From positions 1-49,280 of the forward strand of contig JABFXC010000119.1 of NCBI GenBank assembly GCA_013361935.1: 49,280 nt of DNA, given 5' to 3'. This stretch comes from Gemmatimonadaceae bacterium (GTDB lineage: Bacteria; Gemmatimonadota; Gemmatimonadetes; Gemmatimonadales; Gemmatimonadaceae). The notes beneath the pieces are model-generated. The model searched no databases. It was not told where the DNA came from and saw nothing but the letters and a program-made list of their open reading frames with translations. Below, one piece after another: positions 43,234 to 49,280 of this stretch (position 1 is the stretch's first letter; the number at the start of each line of letters is the position of its first letter). The position numbers and the translations under genes were made by a program.

Positions 43234-43859
43234 TATCTGCTGTACGCCACGTGCAGCTTCGGCTCCGGCGCCGAGGTGCAGACGCCGTCGCGGGAGAGCG
43301 CGATCTGAACGAAGTCAGTCACCGCGTCGCCGTTGGTGTCGTGCTGGGAGAAGCGCAGGCGATAGGCGGTCACCCGCCGATGCGACGCGACGTCCTGCTG
43401 AACCTGGGTGGTGACGTCGAGCTGGCGCATGCCGATGGTCGCGTCCGACGAGAGCGTGCCGACGTCGGCGTCGATCGTCTGCCCGGCGTACGCGGCGTCG
43501 GTCAGCCCCAGCGTGAGATCGATGTGATCGAGGACGAGCGCGCCGAGCGCGGTGAACGGCGCGCCGCCGACGCGGCACTGGTCCACCTGCAGCGTCGCCG
43601 CGGTGACCTTCGCCCCCGCGGGAAGCGCGCCGAGGTCGAAGCCGAGCGTCGACCGGTAGGCGATGCCGCTGGCGTCGTCGCCGGGAATGATCGCGGCGTT
43701 GGTGTTCGCGCCGATGCTTCGCAGCGTCCCGTGTTCGAGCCTGCCCGCGACGACCGCCTCCGGCAGGTCGACCGCGCCCGGCCCGTTCGCGTCCGAGCAG
43801 CCGGCGACGAGCGCGCCGAGAGCGACGACGATCGCCGAGGTGTAACGAAGCATGTGCAT
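43233..43859 (-). CDS. Secreted lipoprotein with DNRLRE-like beta domain
   Basis: 208 residues with a good lipobox (signal to LVAGC). The mature sequence has the beta-rich pattern STLGFDLGALPAGAKVTAATLQV, then LDVTTQVQQDVASHRRVTAYRLRFS and TDFVQIALSRDGVC, as in DNRLRE-type modules, which often decorate extracellular matrix-like polysaccharide proteins. The start may be at 43859 (MHMLRYTS) or two codons later. It is convergent with TerC. Anchoring in the envelope is likely. Confidence 0.75.
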   Translation of the reverse strand: MHMLRYTSAIVVALGALVAGCSDANGPGAVDLPEAVVAGRLEHGTLRSIGANTNAAIIPGDDASGIAYRSTLGFDLGALPAGAKVTAATLQVDQCRVGGAPFTALGALVLDHIDLTLGLTDAAYAGQTIDADVGTLSSDATIGMRQLDVTTQVQQDVASHRRVTAYRLRFSQHDTNGDAVTDFVQIALSRDGVCTSAPEPKLHVAYSR

Positions 43860-44003
43860 CCCGCGTAGGAAGTTGCCGGGGCGCAGTGCCGCGCCCGCGG
43901 CTCCCACGATGCCTGACGGCGAGCGCGCACGCAAGAGCGAGAGCGGCTACTTCCGCCGCACCGCGCGCCGCCGATATTCGAGACGACCATCCAGCCCCCG
44001 CCC

Positions 44004-44207
44004 ATGGAACTGCCAATCATCGTCGTCAACTTTCTCTACGCCGTGCTCGGCGTCGTCCTCATGTATGCCAGCTATCGCGTGATCGACCGTCTGACACCGG
44101 AGATGGATTTCCGGGACGAGCTGAAGAAGGGGAACATCGCCGTCGCGATCTTCATCGCCGCGCTCTTCGTATCGATCGCGATCGTGATCGGAGGCGCGCT
44201 GAATTGA
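44004..44207 (+). CDS. DUF350-family small membrane protein
   Basis: 67 residues with two membrane helices: IIVVNFLYAVLGVVLMYASY and NIAVAIFIAALFVSIAIVIG. The intervening loop has DRLTPEMDFRDELKKGN, the characteristic F-x-E-E/D-L-x-x-x-N phrase of the DUF350 (UPF0719) family, often found next to envelope enzymes. Overlaps the lytic transglycosylase gene by TTGA. Function unknown. Confidence 0.85.
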   Translation: MELPIIVVNFLYAVLGVVLMYASYRVIDRLTPEMDFRDELKKGNIAVAIFIAALFVSIAIVIGGALN

Positions 44208-44926
44208 GCGGCGCGGCGCGACTGCTCGCACGTGTGTCGCGCGTCACGCTCGCGGCATCGCTCGTCGCGACGCTGGTCGCATCGCTCGTCGCATCGCGGG
44301 CCCTCGCCGCGCAGCGGACGCCGGCCGACAAGTCGCGCGTCGCCGACTCCACCGTCCATGCGCGGCGCGGGATCATCGGCGCGCTGCGCAAGGCCGACTC
44401 GGCGCGGGCCAGCGATCGCGACGCCTCGCGCTACGACGACATCTTCCGCAAGTACTCGAAGCGCTGGTTCGGCTCGAACTTCGACTGGCGCTTCTTCAAG
44501 GCGCAGGGGATGGCCGAGTCGGAGCTGAACCCGACGGCGCGGAGCGCGGTGGGCGCGCGGGGGATCATGCAGCTCATGCCCTCCACCTTCCAGGCGATCG
44601 CGACGAAGCGCAGCGAGTTCCGCTCGATCGACGATCCCGAGTGGAACATCGCCGCCGGGATCATGCACGACCGGTGGCTGTGGACGGTCTGGCAGAAGCG
44701 CGTCCCCGACGAGGAGCGCCACCGCTTCATGTTCGGCAGCTACAACGCCGGCGAGGGTCCGATCCTCCGCGCCTGCCTCGCCGCCCGCAGCGCCCGCCTG
44801 AGCGAGGCCGACTGGCGAAGCATCGAACAGGTCGCCCCGAAGATCGACCGCTGGCGGTACCGGGAGACGCTGGGATACGTGAGGAAGATCGATGGCAATT
44901 ACGCGCGCTTGAGGAAGACTCGGTGA
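44204..44926 (+). CDS. Lytic transglycosylase (SLT domain)
   Basis: 240 residues from a TTG start overlapping the DUF350 stop. Signal peptide (ending RALAAQR), then the SLT domain: FFKAQGMAESELNPTA, with catalytic Glu105, then VGARGIMQLMPSTF and YNAGEGPILRA as conserved motifs. It cleaves the peptidoglycan beta-1,4 bond leaving a 1,6-anhydro end, in the periplasm. Together with DUF350 it forms a two-gene envelope operon. A hairpin repeat follows the stop. Confidence 0.93.
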   Translation: MSGAARLLARVSRVTLAASLVATLVASLVASRALAAQRTPADKSRVADSTVHARRGIIGALRKADSARASDRDASRYDDIFRKYSKRWFGSNFDWRFFKAQGMAESELNPTARSAVGARGIMQLMPSTFQAIATKRSEFRSIDDPEWNIAAGIMHDRWLWTVWQKRVPDEERHRFMFGSYNAGEGPILRACLAARSARLSEADWRSIEQVAPKIDRWRYRETLGYVRKIDGNYARLRKTR

Positions 44927-45009
44927 GGGGCAGCGGCCAGGGGCCAGGTGGAAGGAACTGCGTTGACTGCAGTCGACGCCGTTCCTGACGCCTGGCCCCT
45001 GACTGCCCC
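44927..45009. repeat. CAGGCGGAAGG-type hairpin repeat, copy d
   Basis: GGGGCAGCGGCCAGGGGCC / GGCCCCTGACTGCCCC outer arms and GAAGGAACTGCGTTGACTG / CAGTCGACGCCGTTCC inner stem (imperfect). It starts on the base after the transglycosylase stop and runs into the poly-C tract. Confidence 0.8.
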
Positions 45010-45036
45010 CCCCCCCCCCCCCCCCCCCCGCCCCCC
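45006..45036. repeat. Poly-C tract (24 C, G, 6 C)
   Basis: A run of 24 C, one G and six more C directly after the hairpin repeat. Homopolymers of this length can slip during replication, or their length can be misread during sequencing. It lies 52 bp before the next gene's start, in its upstream region. Confidence 0.7.
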
Positions 45037-45087
45037 GAATGCCTTAGATTCCGCCAGCAACTCACAGGCAATTCCAGGAGCTCGGCC

Positions 45088-45438
45088 ATGTTCTTCCGTC
45101 GTCTGTTTCCGGAGTCGATCTTTCCGCGCAAGCTCTCCGAGAACGCGGAGCGCCGGCTGCGGCTGGCGCAGGCGCGGGCGGAGGAGTCGGTGATCCGCGC
45201 CCACGTCGACAACGCGCTCATGTTCGTCGACACACTCGCCGAGGATCTGTCCTTCGACCGCGCGATCGACAGCTACGTCCGCGTGATGGGGATCCCCGAG
45301 CCGCTGGCCAGCGTCGTCGCGACGCGGACTCTCGTGGTCCTCGGCCAGGATCTGGTGCCGTACCGGAAGCGCCAGAAGCAGGACGTCCCCACCGAGGAGC
45401 CTACCCGGCCGGCGCTGCGGATCGCGAGATCGAGATGA
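45088..45438 (+). CDS. Hypothetical helical protein
   Basis: 116 residues, MFFRRLFPESIFPRKLSENAERRLRLAQARAEESVIRAH... in a helical pattern, with a basic end. No signal peptide. ACAGGCAATTCCAGGAGCTCGG contains a Shine-Dalgarno AGGAG 7 bp before the ATG. No recognised family. Its last codons approach the tandem-repeat element. The poly-C tract lies in its 5' leader. Confidence 0.7.
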   Translation: MFFRRLFPESIFPRKLSENAERRLRLAQARAEESVIRAHVDNALMFVDTLAEDLSFDRAIDSYVRVMGIPEPLASVVATRTLVVLGQDLVPYRKRQKQDVPTEEPTRPALRIARSR

Positions 45439-45439
45439 G

Positions 45440-45639
45440 GGCCATGTGACACGAGGCTGGTACTGACGGCCATGTGGCACGCGGCTAGTGCTGACGGCCA
45501 TGTGGCACGAGGCTAGTGTCAGCGTCAGGCGGCATGAGTCACTTGTCAGAAGGGCCAGAAGGCAGTTTCTGCCCCATGGCCCTTCTGACAAGTGACTCAT
45601 GCCTCAGAAGTCATGACACTAGCCTCGTGGCTAATGGCC
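45440..45639. repeat. 200-bp palindrome with 28-bp tandem repeats
   Basis: Three 28-bp direct repeats (45440, 45468, 45496) beginning GGCCATGTG, then a perfect 25-bp stem 45533-45557 / 45577-45601 with a 13-bp inner hairpin in the loop (GGCAGTTTCTGCC). Outside it the last tandem unit pairs perfectly with the far side: CACGAGGCTAGTGTCA (45506) / TGACACTAGCCTCGTG (45614). The structure lies across the convergent junction and encodes the last residues of the VKOR protein. Confidence 0.85.
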
Positions 45640-46046
45640 TTCCGATCCATTACGGCCACGACGAACAGCGCCACCGCCAGGATCGCGCTCACCACGCACC
45701 ACTGGCAGATCGCGTGGATGACGAACAGCTCGAGGTACGTCAGCCAGAGCGAGAAGAGCGCGCCCCACGCGGTGAGCACGAGGAAGGCGAGCTGCAGCCC
45801 CCGCGCCTGCTCCCAGCGCTCCGTGGTGAGGCCGACCGCCACCGCGAGCACGGCGACGTAATAGCCGATCCCCCACGCGGCGACGGGGAGGCCGATGAAG
45901 GTGGCCCACTTGCTCGTCTGCACCGTCTCGCACGAGCCGACGGCGCAGACGAGCTGACCGATGACGCCGATCTTGAAGAGCGTGAGGTACGTCGCGATGA
46001 GGAGCCCGACCAGCGCGAGCAGCGCGGCGAGCATCCGCTTCGTCAC
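45597..46046 (-). CDS. Vitamin K epoxide reductase-family (VKOR) membrane protein
   Basis: 149 residues with four or five helices. Loop cysteines Cys34 and Cys39 in LVCAVGSCETVQ and the active-site pair CQWC (Cys114, Cys117), as in bacterial VKOR homologues, which reoxidise DsbA by passing electrons to quinone. Its start overlaps the end of the thioredoxin-like gene by ATGA, so the oxidant pair is coexpressed. The C-terminal tail (about ten residues) comes from the palindromic repeat. In this organism VKOR takes the place of DsbB. Confidence 0.93.
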   Translation of the reverse strand: MTKRMLAALLALVGLLIATYLTLFKIGVIGQLVCAVGSCETVQTSKWATFIGLPVAAWGIGYYVAVLAVAVGLTTERWEQARGLQLAFLVLTAWGALFSLWLTYLELFVIHAICQWCVVSAILAVALFVVAVMDRKAISHEASVMTSEA

Positions 46047-46798
46047 TTCCGCGCCCCGCTCGTGTCCTTCTTCGCGCCAGGCAGCCCCGACGCCGGGCCC
46101 ATCGCCGGCGTCGCCGGACGAGGGCCGGCCGCGGCGGCAGCTTCCGCCACGTAGGACATGAACTTGTCCGAGTCCAGCGCCCCGGGGATGATCTTGTTGC
46201 CGATGATGAACGTCGGCGTGCTCTGGATGTGGCGGCGCTCACCCTCGGCGCGGTTCGCGGCGATGCGCGAGCGGTAGCGCTGCTCGTCATAGCACGATTC
46301 CCACTTCGCGACGTCGAGGCCGATCTGCTGCGCGAGCCCCTTGAGCACCGGCTTCGGGTTCCGCGTCGCCTCGCCGTTCCACTGGTCCTGCGCAGCGAAG
46401 AGCGCGTCGTGCATCGGCCAGAACTTGCCCTGCTCGTCGGCGCAGGCGGCGGTGTTGGACGCCTCCCAGGTGTTGCGGTGCATCTCGAGCGGGAAGTCGA
46501 AGTAGCGGTAGCTGATCTTCCCCTGCTCGACGAGCTTCCGCACGTCGGGCTCGGTGAGCGTGGCGAACTGCATGCACGCCGGGCACTCGAAGTCGGCGAA
46601 CTCGATGACCTGCACGGGCGCGGTCGAGTCGCCGAGCAGGTATCCGCGCGCCTGCGTCGGGTCGGCCTTGAGATCGACCTCGGTGATGCCGCGCGTCTTC
46701 GGCTTCGCGGCGACGTACGCGATCGCGATCAGGCCGAGCACGGCGACGGCGCCGAGGAGGGCCCAGAAGGCCCCTTTCGACTTGCGTTGCTGGCTCAC
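46043..46798 (-). CDS. DsbA-like thiol oxidase with membrane anchor
   Basis: 251 residues from a GTG start overlapping the previous stop (GTGA). Single membrane anchor (10-30), then a DsbA-type thioredoxin fold with active site CPAC (Cys72 and Cys75) in FADFECPACMQF and the cis-proline loop STPTFIIG. It introduces disulfides into exported proteins and is likely regenerated by the VKOR partner encoded just downstream. A Pro/Ala-rich linker follows the domain. This explains the many cysteine-bearing secreted proteins of the window. Confidence 0.93.
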   Translation of the reverse strand: MSQQRKSKGAFWALLGAVAVLGLIAIAYVAAKPKTRGITEVDLKADPTQARGYLLGDSTAPVQVIEFADFECPACMQFATLTEPDVRKLVEQGKISYRYFDFPLEMHRNTWEASNTAACADEQGKFWPMHDALFAAQDQWNGEATRNPKPVLKGLAQQIGLDVAKWESCYDEQRYRSRIAANRAEGERRHIQSTPTFIIGNKIIPGALDSDKFMSYVAEAAAAAGPRPATPAMGPASGLPGAKKDTSGARK

Positions 46799-47094
46799 CA
46801 CTCGGGATCGTCTTCCTCGTCCGGCTTCCATTCGTTGGGTTCCCAGTTGGCGTCGTCGTTCTTCTTGGCCTCCGAGACGATCCGCCGGTTCTCGGCGATC
46901 TCGGGGGTGTCGTAGGTGGCGCGGACCTCGTAGTGAAACAGCTCGCTGCGGACGTCGCCGATGAGCCGCGTCAGCTCGCTCGCATGCTGCAGCAGCGTCC
47001 CCTCCGCGTGCAGCTCGCGGATCCGGTCCGCGAGCGCGAGCAGGAGCGCCTCGAGGTTGCGTCTGCGGCCTTCGTCGTACGTCTGCTCCGACAT
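46795..47094 (-). CDS. Small acidic hypothetical protein in the DsbA operon
   Basis: 99 residues. Helical start (RRRNLEALLLALADRIREL) and an acidic tryptophan-rich end (WEPNEWKPDEEDDPEW). No signal peptide. The stop overlaps the DsbA GTG start. Function unknown; position suggests a link to the redox pair, but this is not proven by sequence. Start 47094 is the ATG of MSEQTYDEG. Confidence 0.75.
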   Translation of the reverse strand: MSEQTYDEGRRRNLEALLLALADRIRELHAEGTLLQHASELTRLIGDVRSELFHYEVRATYDTPEIAENRRIVSEAKKNDDANWEPNEWKPDEEDDPEW

Positions 47095-47273
47095 GCTGCC
47101 TGTGCGGCTGGGGTGATGCACCGGGCGCGGATCGTCCCGCGTCCGACTGCGAAAGCTATGGGACGTGTGGGCGCGACGGCAACGCGCTGGACGCGGGATT
47201 CCCCGCTTGACCGCGGGGGCTCCCGCGGTCAGCATTCTCCGGCGGCCAGATCGTACCCGCCTCGTCCAGGGGC

Positions 47274-48137
47274 GTGCCGCCCACTTTCGGAGCAACTCTC
47301 ATCGACGCCGATCTCCTGCGCGTCCCGGTCGGTCCGGGCGCGATGCACGTCGCCCGCTACGGCCATGGCGGCCGGCCGATCCTCCTCGTCCACGGGCTGG
47401 GGACGTCGAGCTTCCTCTGGCGGAACGTCGCCCCCGCGCTCGCCGTCGCCAACCACGCGGCCTACGCGGTGGACCTCTTCGGTCACGGCGAGTCGGACCG
47501 GCCCTACGACGGCGAGTTCGGGATCGCCGCGCAGAGCGAGTACCTCGACCGTGTTCTGACCGCGCTTCGCGTGCCGCGGGCGGTCGTCGTCGGGTGCGAC
47601 CTCGGCGCGCTGGTCGCGATCCGCCTCGCCAACGACCACGCCGACCGCGTCGAGCGGCTGATGCTCGTGAGCCCGCCGGACATCGGGGAGCTGCCGGGCG
47701 ACGACGTGAAGCTTCTGCAGCGCTCGGTGCGGCGGGCGCCACTGCGCCAGCAACGCGGCGTCATGGGCGCCGCACCGATCCTCCGCCCCCTGCTCGAGGC
47801 GAGCGTGGCCGATCCGGCGGCGATGCCGGACCCGCTCGTCGGCCGCTATCTCGCCCCCTTCGTGGGGCGGGACGGGGTCGAGCAGCTCCTGACCCTGGTC
47901 CGCTCGATTCGCGCCCAGGATTTGCACCGGGAGGAGGTACGGAGCATCGCGGCGCCGACGATGATCGTCGCGGGGGATCTCGATCCCTGGCTTCCCGTCG
48001 ACGTCGCCGAGCATCTCGCGGCGGCGATCGGCGGCCAGACACGGCTCGAGCGGATTCCCGGGGTCGGGCGGCTGATCCCGGAGGAGGCGCCCGATGAGCT
48101 CGCGGAGCTCATCCTCGCCTTCGACGAAGGACGTTAG
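47274..48137 (+). CDS. Alpha/beta hydrolase with Asp nucleophile (dehalogenase/epoxide-hydrolase-like), catalytic His apparently lost
   Basis: 287 residues from a GTG. Oxyanion loop VHGLGTSS, then the elbow GCDLG (residues 107-111), where Asp109 sits in the nucleophile position, as in haloalkane dehalogenases and epoxide hydrolases rather than Ser esterases. The acid GDLDPWLP follows. Where a catalytic histidine would be expected (phrase G-x-G-H-L-I-P-E-E-A-P) the sequence reads PGVGRLIPEEAP, an Arg. The enzyme may therefore be inactive or differently equipped. The stop lies within a CGTTAGGC word. Confidence 0.85.
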   Translation: MPPTFGATLIDADLLRVPVGPGAMHVARYGHGGRPILLVHGLGTSSFLWRNVAPALAVANHAAYAVDLFGHGESDRPYDGEFGIAAQSEYLDRVLTALRVPRAVVVGCDLGALVAIRLANDHADRVERLMLVSPPDIGELPGDDVKLLQRSVRRAPLRQQRGVMGAAPILRPLLEASVADPAAMPDPLVGRYLAPFVGRDGVEQLLTLVRSIRAQDLHREEVRSIAAPTMIVAGDLDPWLPVDVAEHLAAAIGGQTRLERIPGVGRLIPEEAPDELAELILAFDEGR

Positions 48138-48300
48138 GCCCCCGCGCGTCGGGGGAGCGGGACGGGCGGGCTGGTGTGATCCACGCCAGCGGTCCGGTGT
48201 ATGAATGCGTACCATCTGGTGAACGCAGGCGAGTCGCTCGGGCCAGCCGGCCCCTTCCCGCCCCTGTTATATTTCGGCATCGACCTCACACGGATACTTC

Positions 48301-48582
48301 ATGGCCAAACCGAGCAGAAACAACAACAGTCGTCCCAACAGACCGGCCGCGGCGCCGACTCCCTTCGAGGAAGCCCGCGATGAGCTCTTTCAGCACATCA
48401 TGCAGTGCGGCGTCGTCGGCGCCGAGCCCGAGGATCAGAGCGTCTGGTTCAACGAGACGATGAGCTACCTCGAGCAGCGTTACCCGGAGCTTGGCGAGTC
48501 GGAGCGCACCCAGCTGCGCACCCTCGGCGAGCGCTTCGCCCAGCCCCCCAAGGCCCGGCAGCAGCAGACCTCCGCGGCGTAA
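48301..48582 (+). CDS. Small hypothetical protein
   Basis: 93 residues, MAKPSRNNNSRPNRPAAAPT with an Asn-rich disordered beginning and a helical end (EEARDELFQHIMQ, then ETMSYLEQRYPELGESERTQLRTL). Cytoplasmic. No recognised family. Terminated by a canonical terminator at 48604. Confidence 0.75.
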   Translation: MAKPSRNNNSRPNRPAAAPTPFEEARDELFQHIMQCGVVGAEPEDQSVWFNETMSYLEQRYPELGESERTQLRTLGERFAQPPKARQQQTSAA

Positions 48583-48603
48583 CGCCCACTCGACATAAAT
48601 GAA

Positions 48604-48637
48604 GCGCGCCCGATCGACCGGGCGCGCATTCGTTTTT
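48604..48637 (+). terminator. Rho-independent terminator
   Basis: Stem GCGCGCCCG / CGGGCGCGC (loop ATCGAC) followed by ATTCGTTTTT, 21 bp after the stop of the 48301 gene. It is the only clear stem plus T-tract terminator I see in the window. Confidence 0.9.
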
Positions 48638-48673
48638 CAGGGGGGCTCGGCGCAGGCTCGGCAACTGCTGTCA

Positions 48674-48749
48674 AAACACGAAGGACACGGAGTACCACGA
48701 AGGCTGTTGCCATGGCACCCCTTCGTGGCCCTTCGTGCCCTTCGTGTTT
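48674..48749. repeat. CACGAAGG hairpin repeat, copy b
   Basis: AAACACGAAGGACACGG / CCCTTCGTGCCCTTCGTGTTT arms with a CACGAAGG / CCTTCGTG inner stem. Same family as at 37559. It lies between convergent genes. Confidence 0.75.
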
Positions 48750-48852
48750 CAACGCCGTTGCAACGGCACGGCAGGGGAGAGGACACACGAACCAAGGAGA
48801 GAACTGCATCAACCAACGAGAACCGCACCTGGCGATCGAGCCGGTTGCGTCT

Positions 48853-48915
48853 CTCCTTGGGTAACGCCGTGCTCTCCTTCGGTGACGTAGTCCACTCCTT
48901 GGGTAATGCGCCTGT
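48853..48915. repeat. Three 21-bp tandem repeats
   Basis: Units starting CTCCTTGGGTAACG, CTCCTTCGGTGACG and CTCCTTGGGTAATG. The 21-bp period is a multiple of three, but the frames here show no sign of a gene, so I treat it as intergenic. A complement of the TCTCTCCTTGG phrase lies at about 48793. Confidence 0.6.
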
Positions 48916-48958
48916 CTCCCCGCATGCTTTCACAAGAGCCATCGGGCTGCGGTCAGCC

Positions 48959-49280
48959 TCACCGCCAGCTCACCATCCCCCGCCGCAGCGCGATCCCGAT
49001 GCGCGCCCCGCCGCCGAGTCCCGCCTCGATCGTCGGCACCCAGCCGGCGCGGGTCTTCAGCTCCCAGCCGGCGACGAGGGCGAGATAGGCGCGGCCGCGC
49101 TCGCGCTCCGTCGCCAGGTACGAGACGCCGCCGCCGAGATATGCGCTCCGCGCGAGCTGGCGCAGCGGGTCGAGCTCGAAGCGCGCGATGACGTCCGCGC
49201 GCGCGGCGCCGCGCGACTCCCCCGAGGCGCGCGCGACGCCGCCGCCGGCGGCGAGCGCCAGGCGCACGTAGGTCCCGACC
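48959..49280 (-). CDS. Partial protein, outer-membrane beta-barrel-like (start beyond window)
   Basis: At least 106 residues, open at the window edge. The sequence alternates short strands with glycine-rich turns (LALAAGGGVARASGESRG, then YLGGGVSYLATERERG, YLALVAGWELK), ending GGGARIGIALRRGMVSWR. It looks like a beta-barrel-type envelope protein or surface protein; I cannot name the family without the N-terminus. Internal GTGs are probably not starts. Confidence 0.65.
   Translation of the reverse strand, partial: VGTYVRLALAAGGGVARASGESRGAARADVIARFELDPLRQLARSAYLGGGVSYLATERERGRAYLALVAGWELKTRAGWVPTIEAGLGGGARIGIALRRGMVSWR

Noticed and set aside
45440..45523. 28-bp direct repeats considered as a CRISPR array
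   Set aside because: The units are contiguous with no spacers, only three copies, and no cas genes are nearby.
48853..48915. Tandem 21-bp repeats considered as a CRISPR or coding heptad repeat
   Set aside because: Units abut without unique spacers, and the possible peptide (minus strand, PKE-type heptads) lacks a start context, so it is only listed as a repeat.

Overview
The window is very GC-rich bacterial chromosome DNA from a diderm. Diderm marks are lipoproteins with lipoboxes, an LpxR-type outer-membrane lipid A deacylase, a Tat-exported dehydrogenase subunit and a VKOR/DsbA pair. Codon usage, the many secreted lipoproteins and the general gene style make me think of Gemmatimonadota, but that is a guess from style, not a database result. 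Genes are mostly short operons with GTGA, ATGA or TTGA overlaps. There is no rRNA, tRNA, CRISPR array, prophage or transposase that I can see.

Layout. 0.3-6 kb: an MHS-type transporter divergent from acetyl-CoA synthetase (acsA) with a small STAS/SEC14-like partner, then a secreted DUF4440-like protein overlapping an AAC(6')-like acetyltransferase. 6.18-10.70 kb: the standout region, a run of small same-strand genes, each followed by a ~100-bp imperfect palindrome with all the hallmarks of an integron attC site. This is a cassette array with no integrase in view. Cargo: a TIMP-like secreted protein, a Tdi1-like immunity protein, a zinc-ribbon peptide, a lipoprotein and three membrane proteins. 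Recombination sites are well preserved at the left end and decayed at the right. 10.9-18 kb: RibD/DHFR-like reductases, an ArsR-SRPBCC operon with a double palindromic operator, a ChbG-like deacetylase, a beta-propeller lipoprotein and small lipoproteins. 18.2-21.1 kb: proton-translocating transhydrogenase pntAA-pntAB-pntB.

21.6-31.3 kb: a second ChbG-like deacetylase, an APC permease, a large Ig-like/propeller lipoprotein, an orphan hybrid histidine kinase and a GH43 glycosidase. 32.3-37.5 kb: a sugar-processing cluster (GMC oxidoreductase, gluconate-dehydrogenase-subunit-3 partner, Gfo/Idh/MocA dehydrogenase, ROK kinase, NagB-like enzyme), probably working with GH43 in taking up and breaking down a glycoside. 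37.6-49.3 kb: envelope and housekeeping accessory genes (hydrolase plus RibD-like reductase, LpxR, TerC, DUF350 plus lytic transglycosylase, DsbA plus VKOR, an Asp-nucleophile alpha/beta hydrolase).

A second theme is structured repeats between genes. One family is a composite of nested hairpins (about 430 to 820 bp, three copies plus a solo arm). Two short hairpin families sit at gene 3' ends, and one 200-bp palindrome with 28-bp tandem repeats lies at a convergent junction. Some of these repeats supply the last codons of the flanking genes. The word (G)CGTTAGGC, which is also the attC core, recurs on both strands through the whole window.
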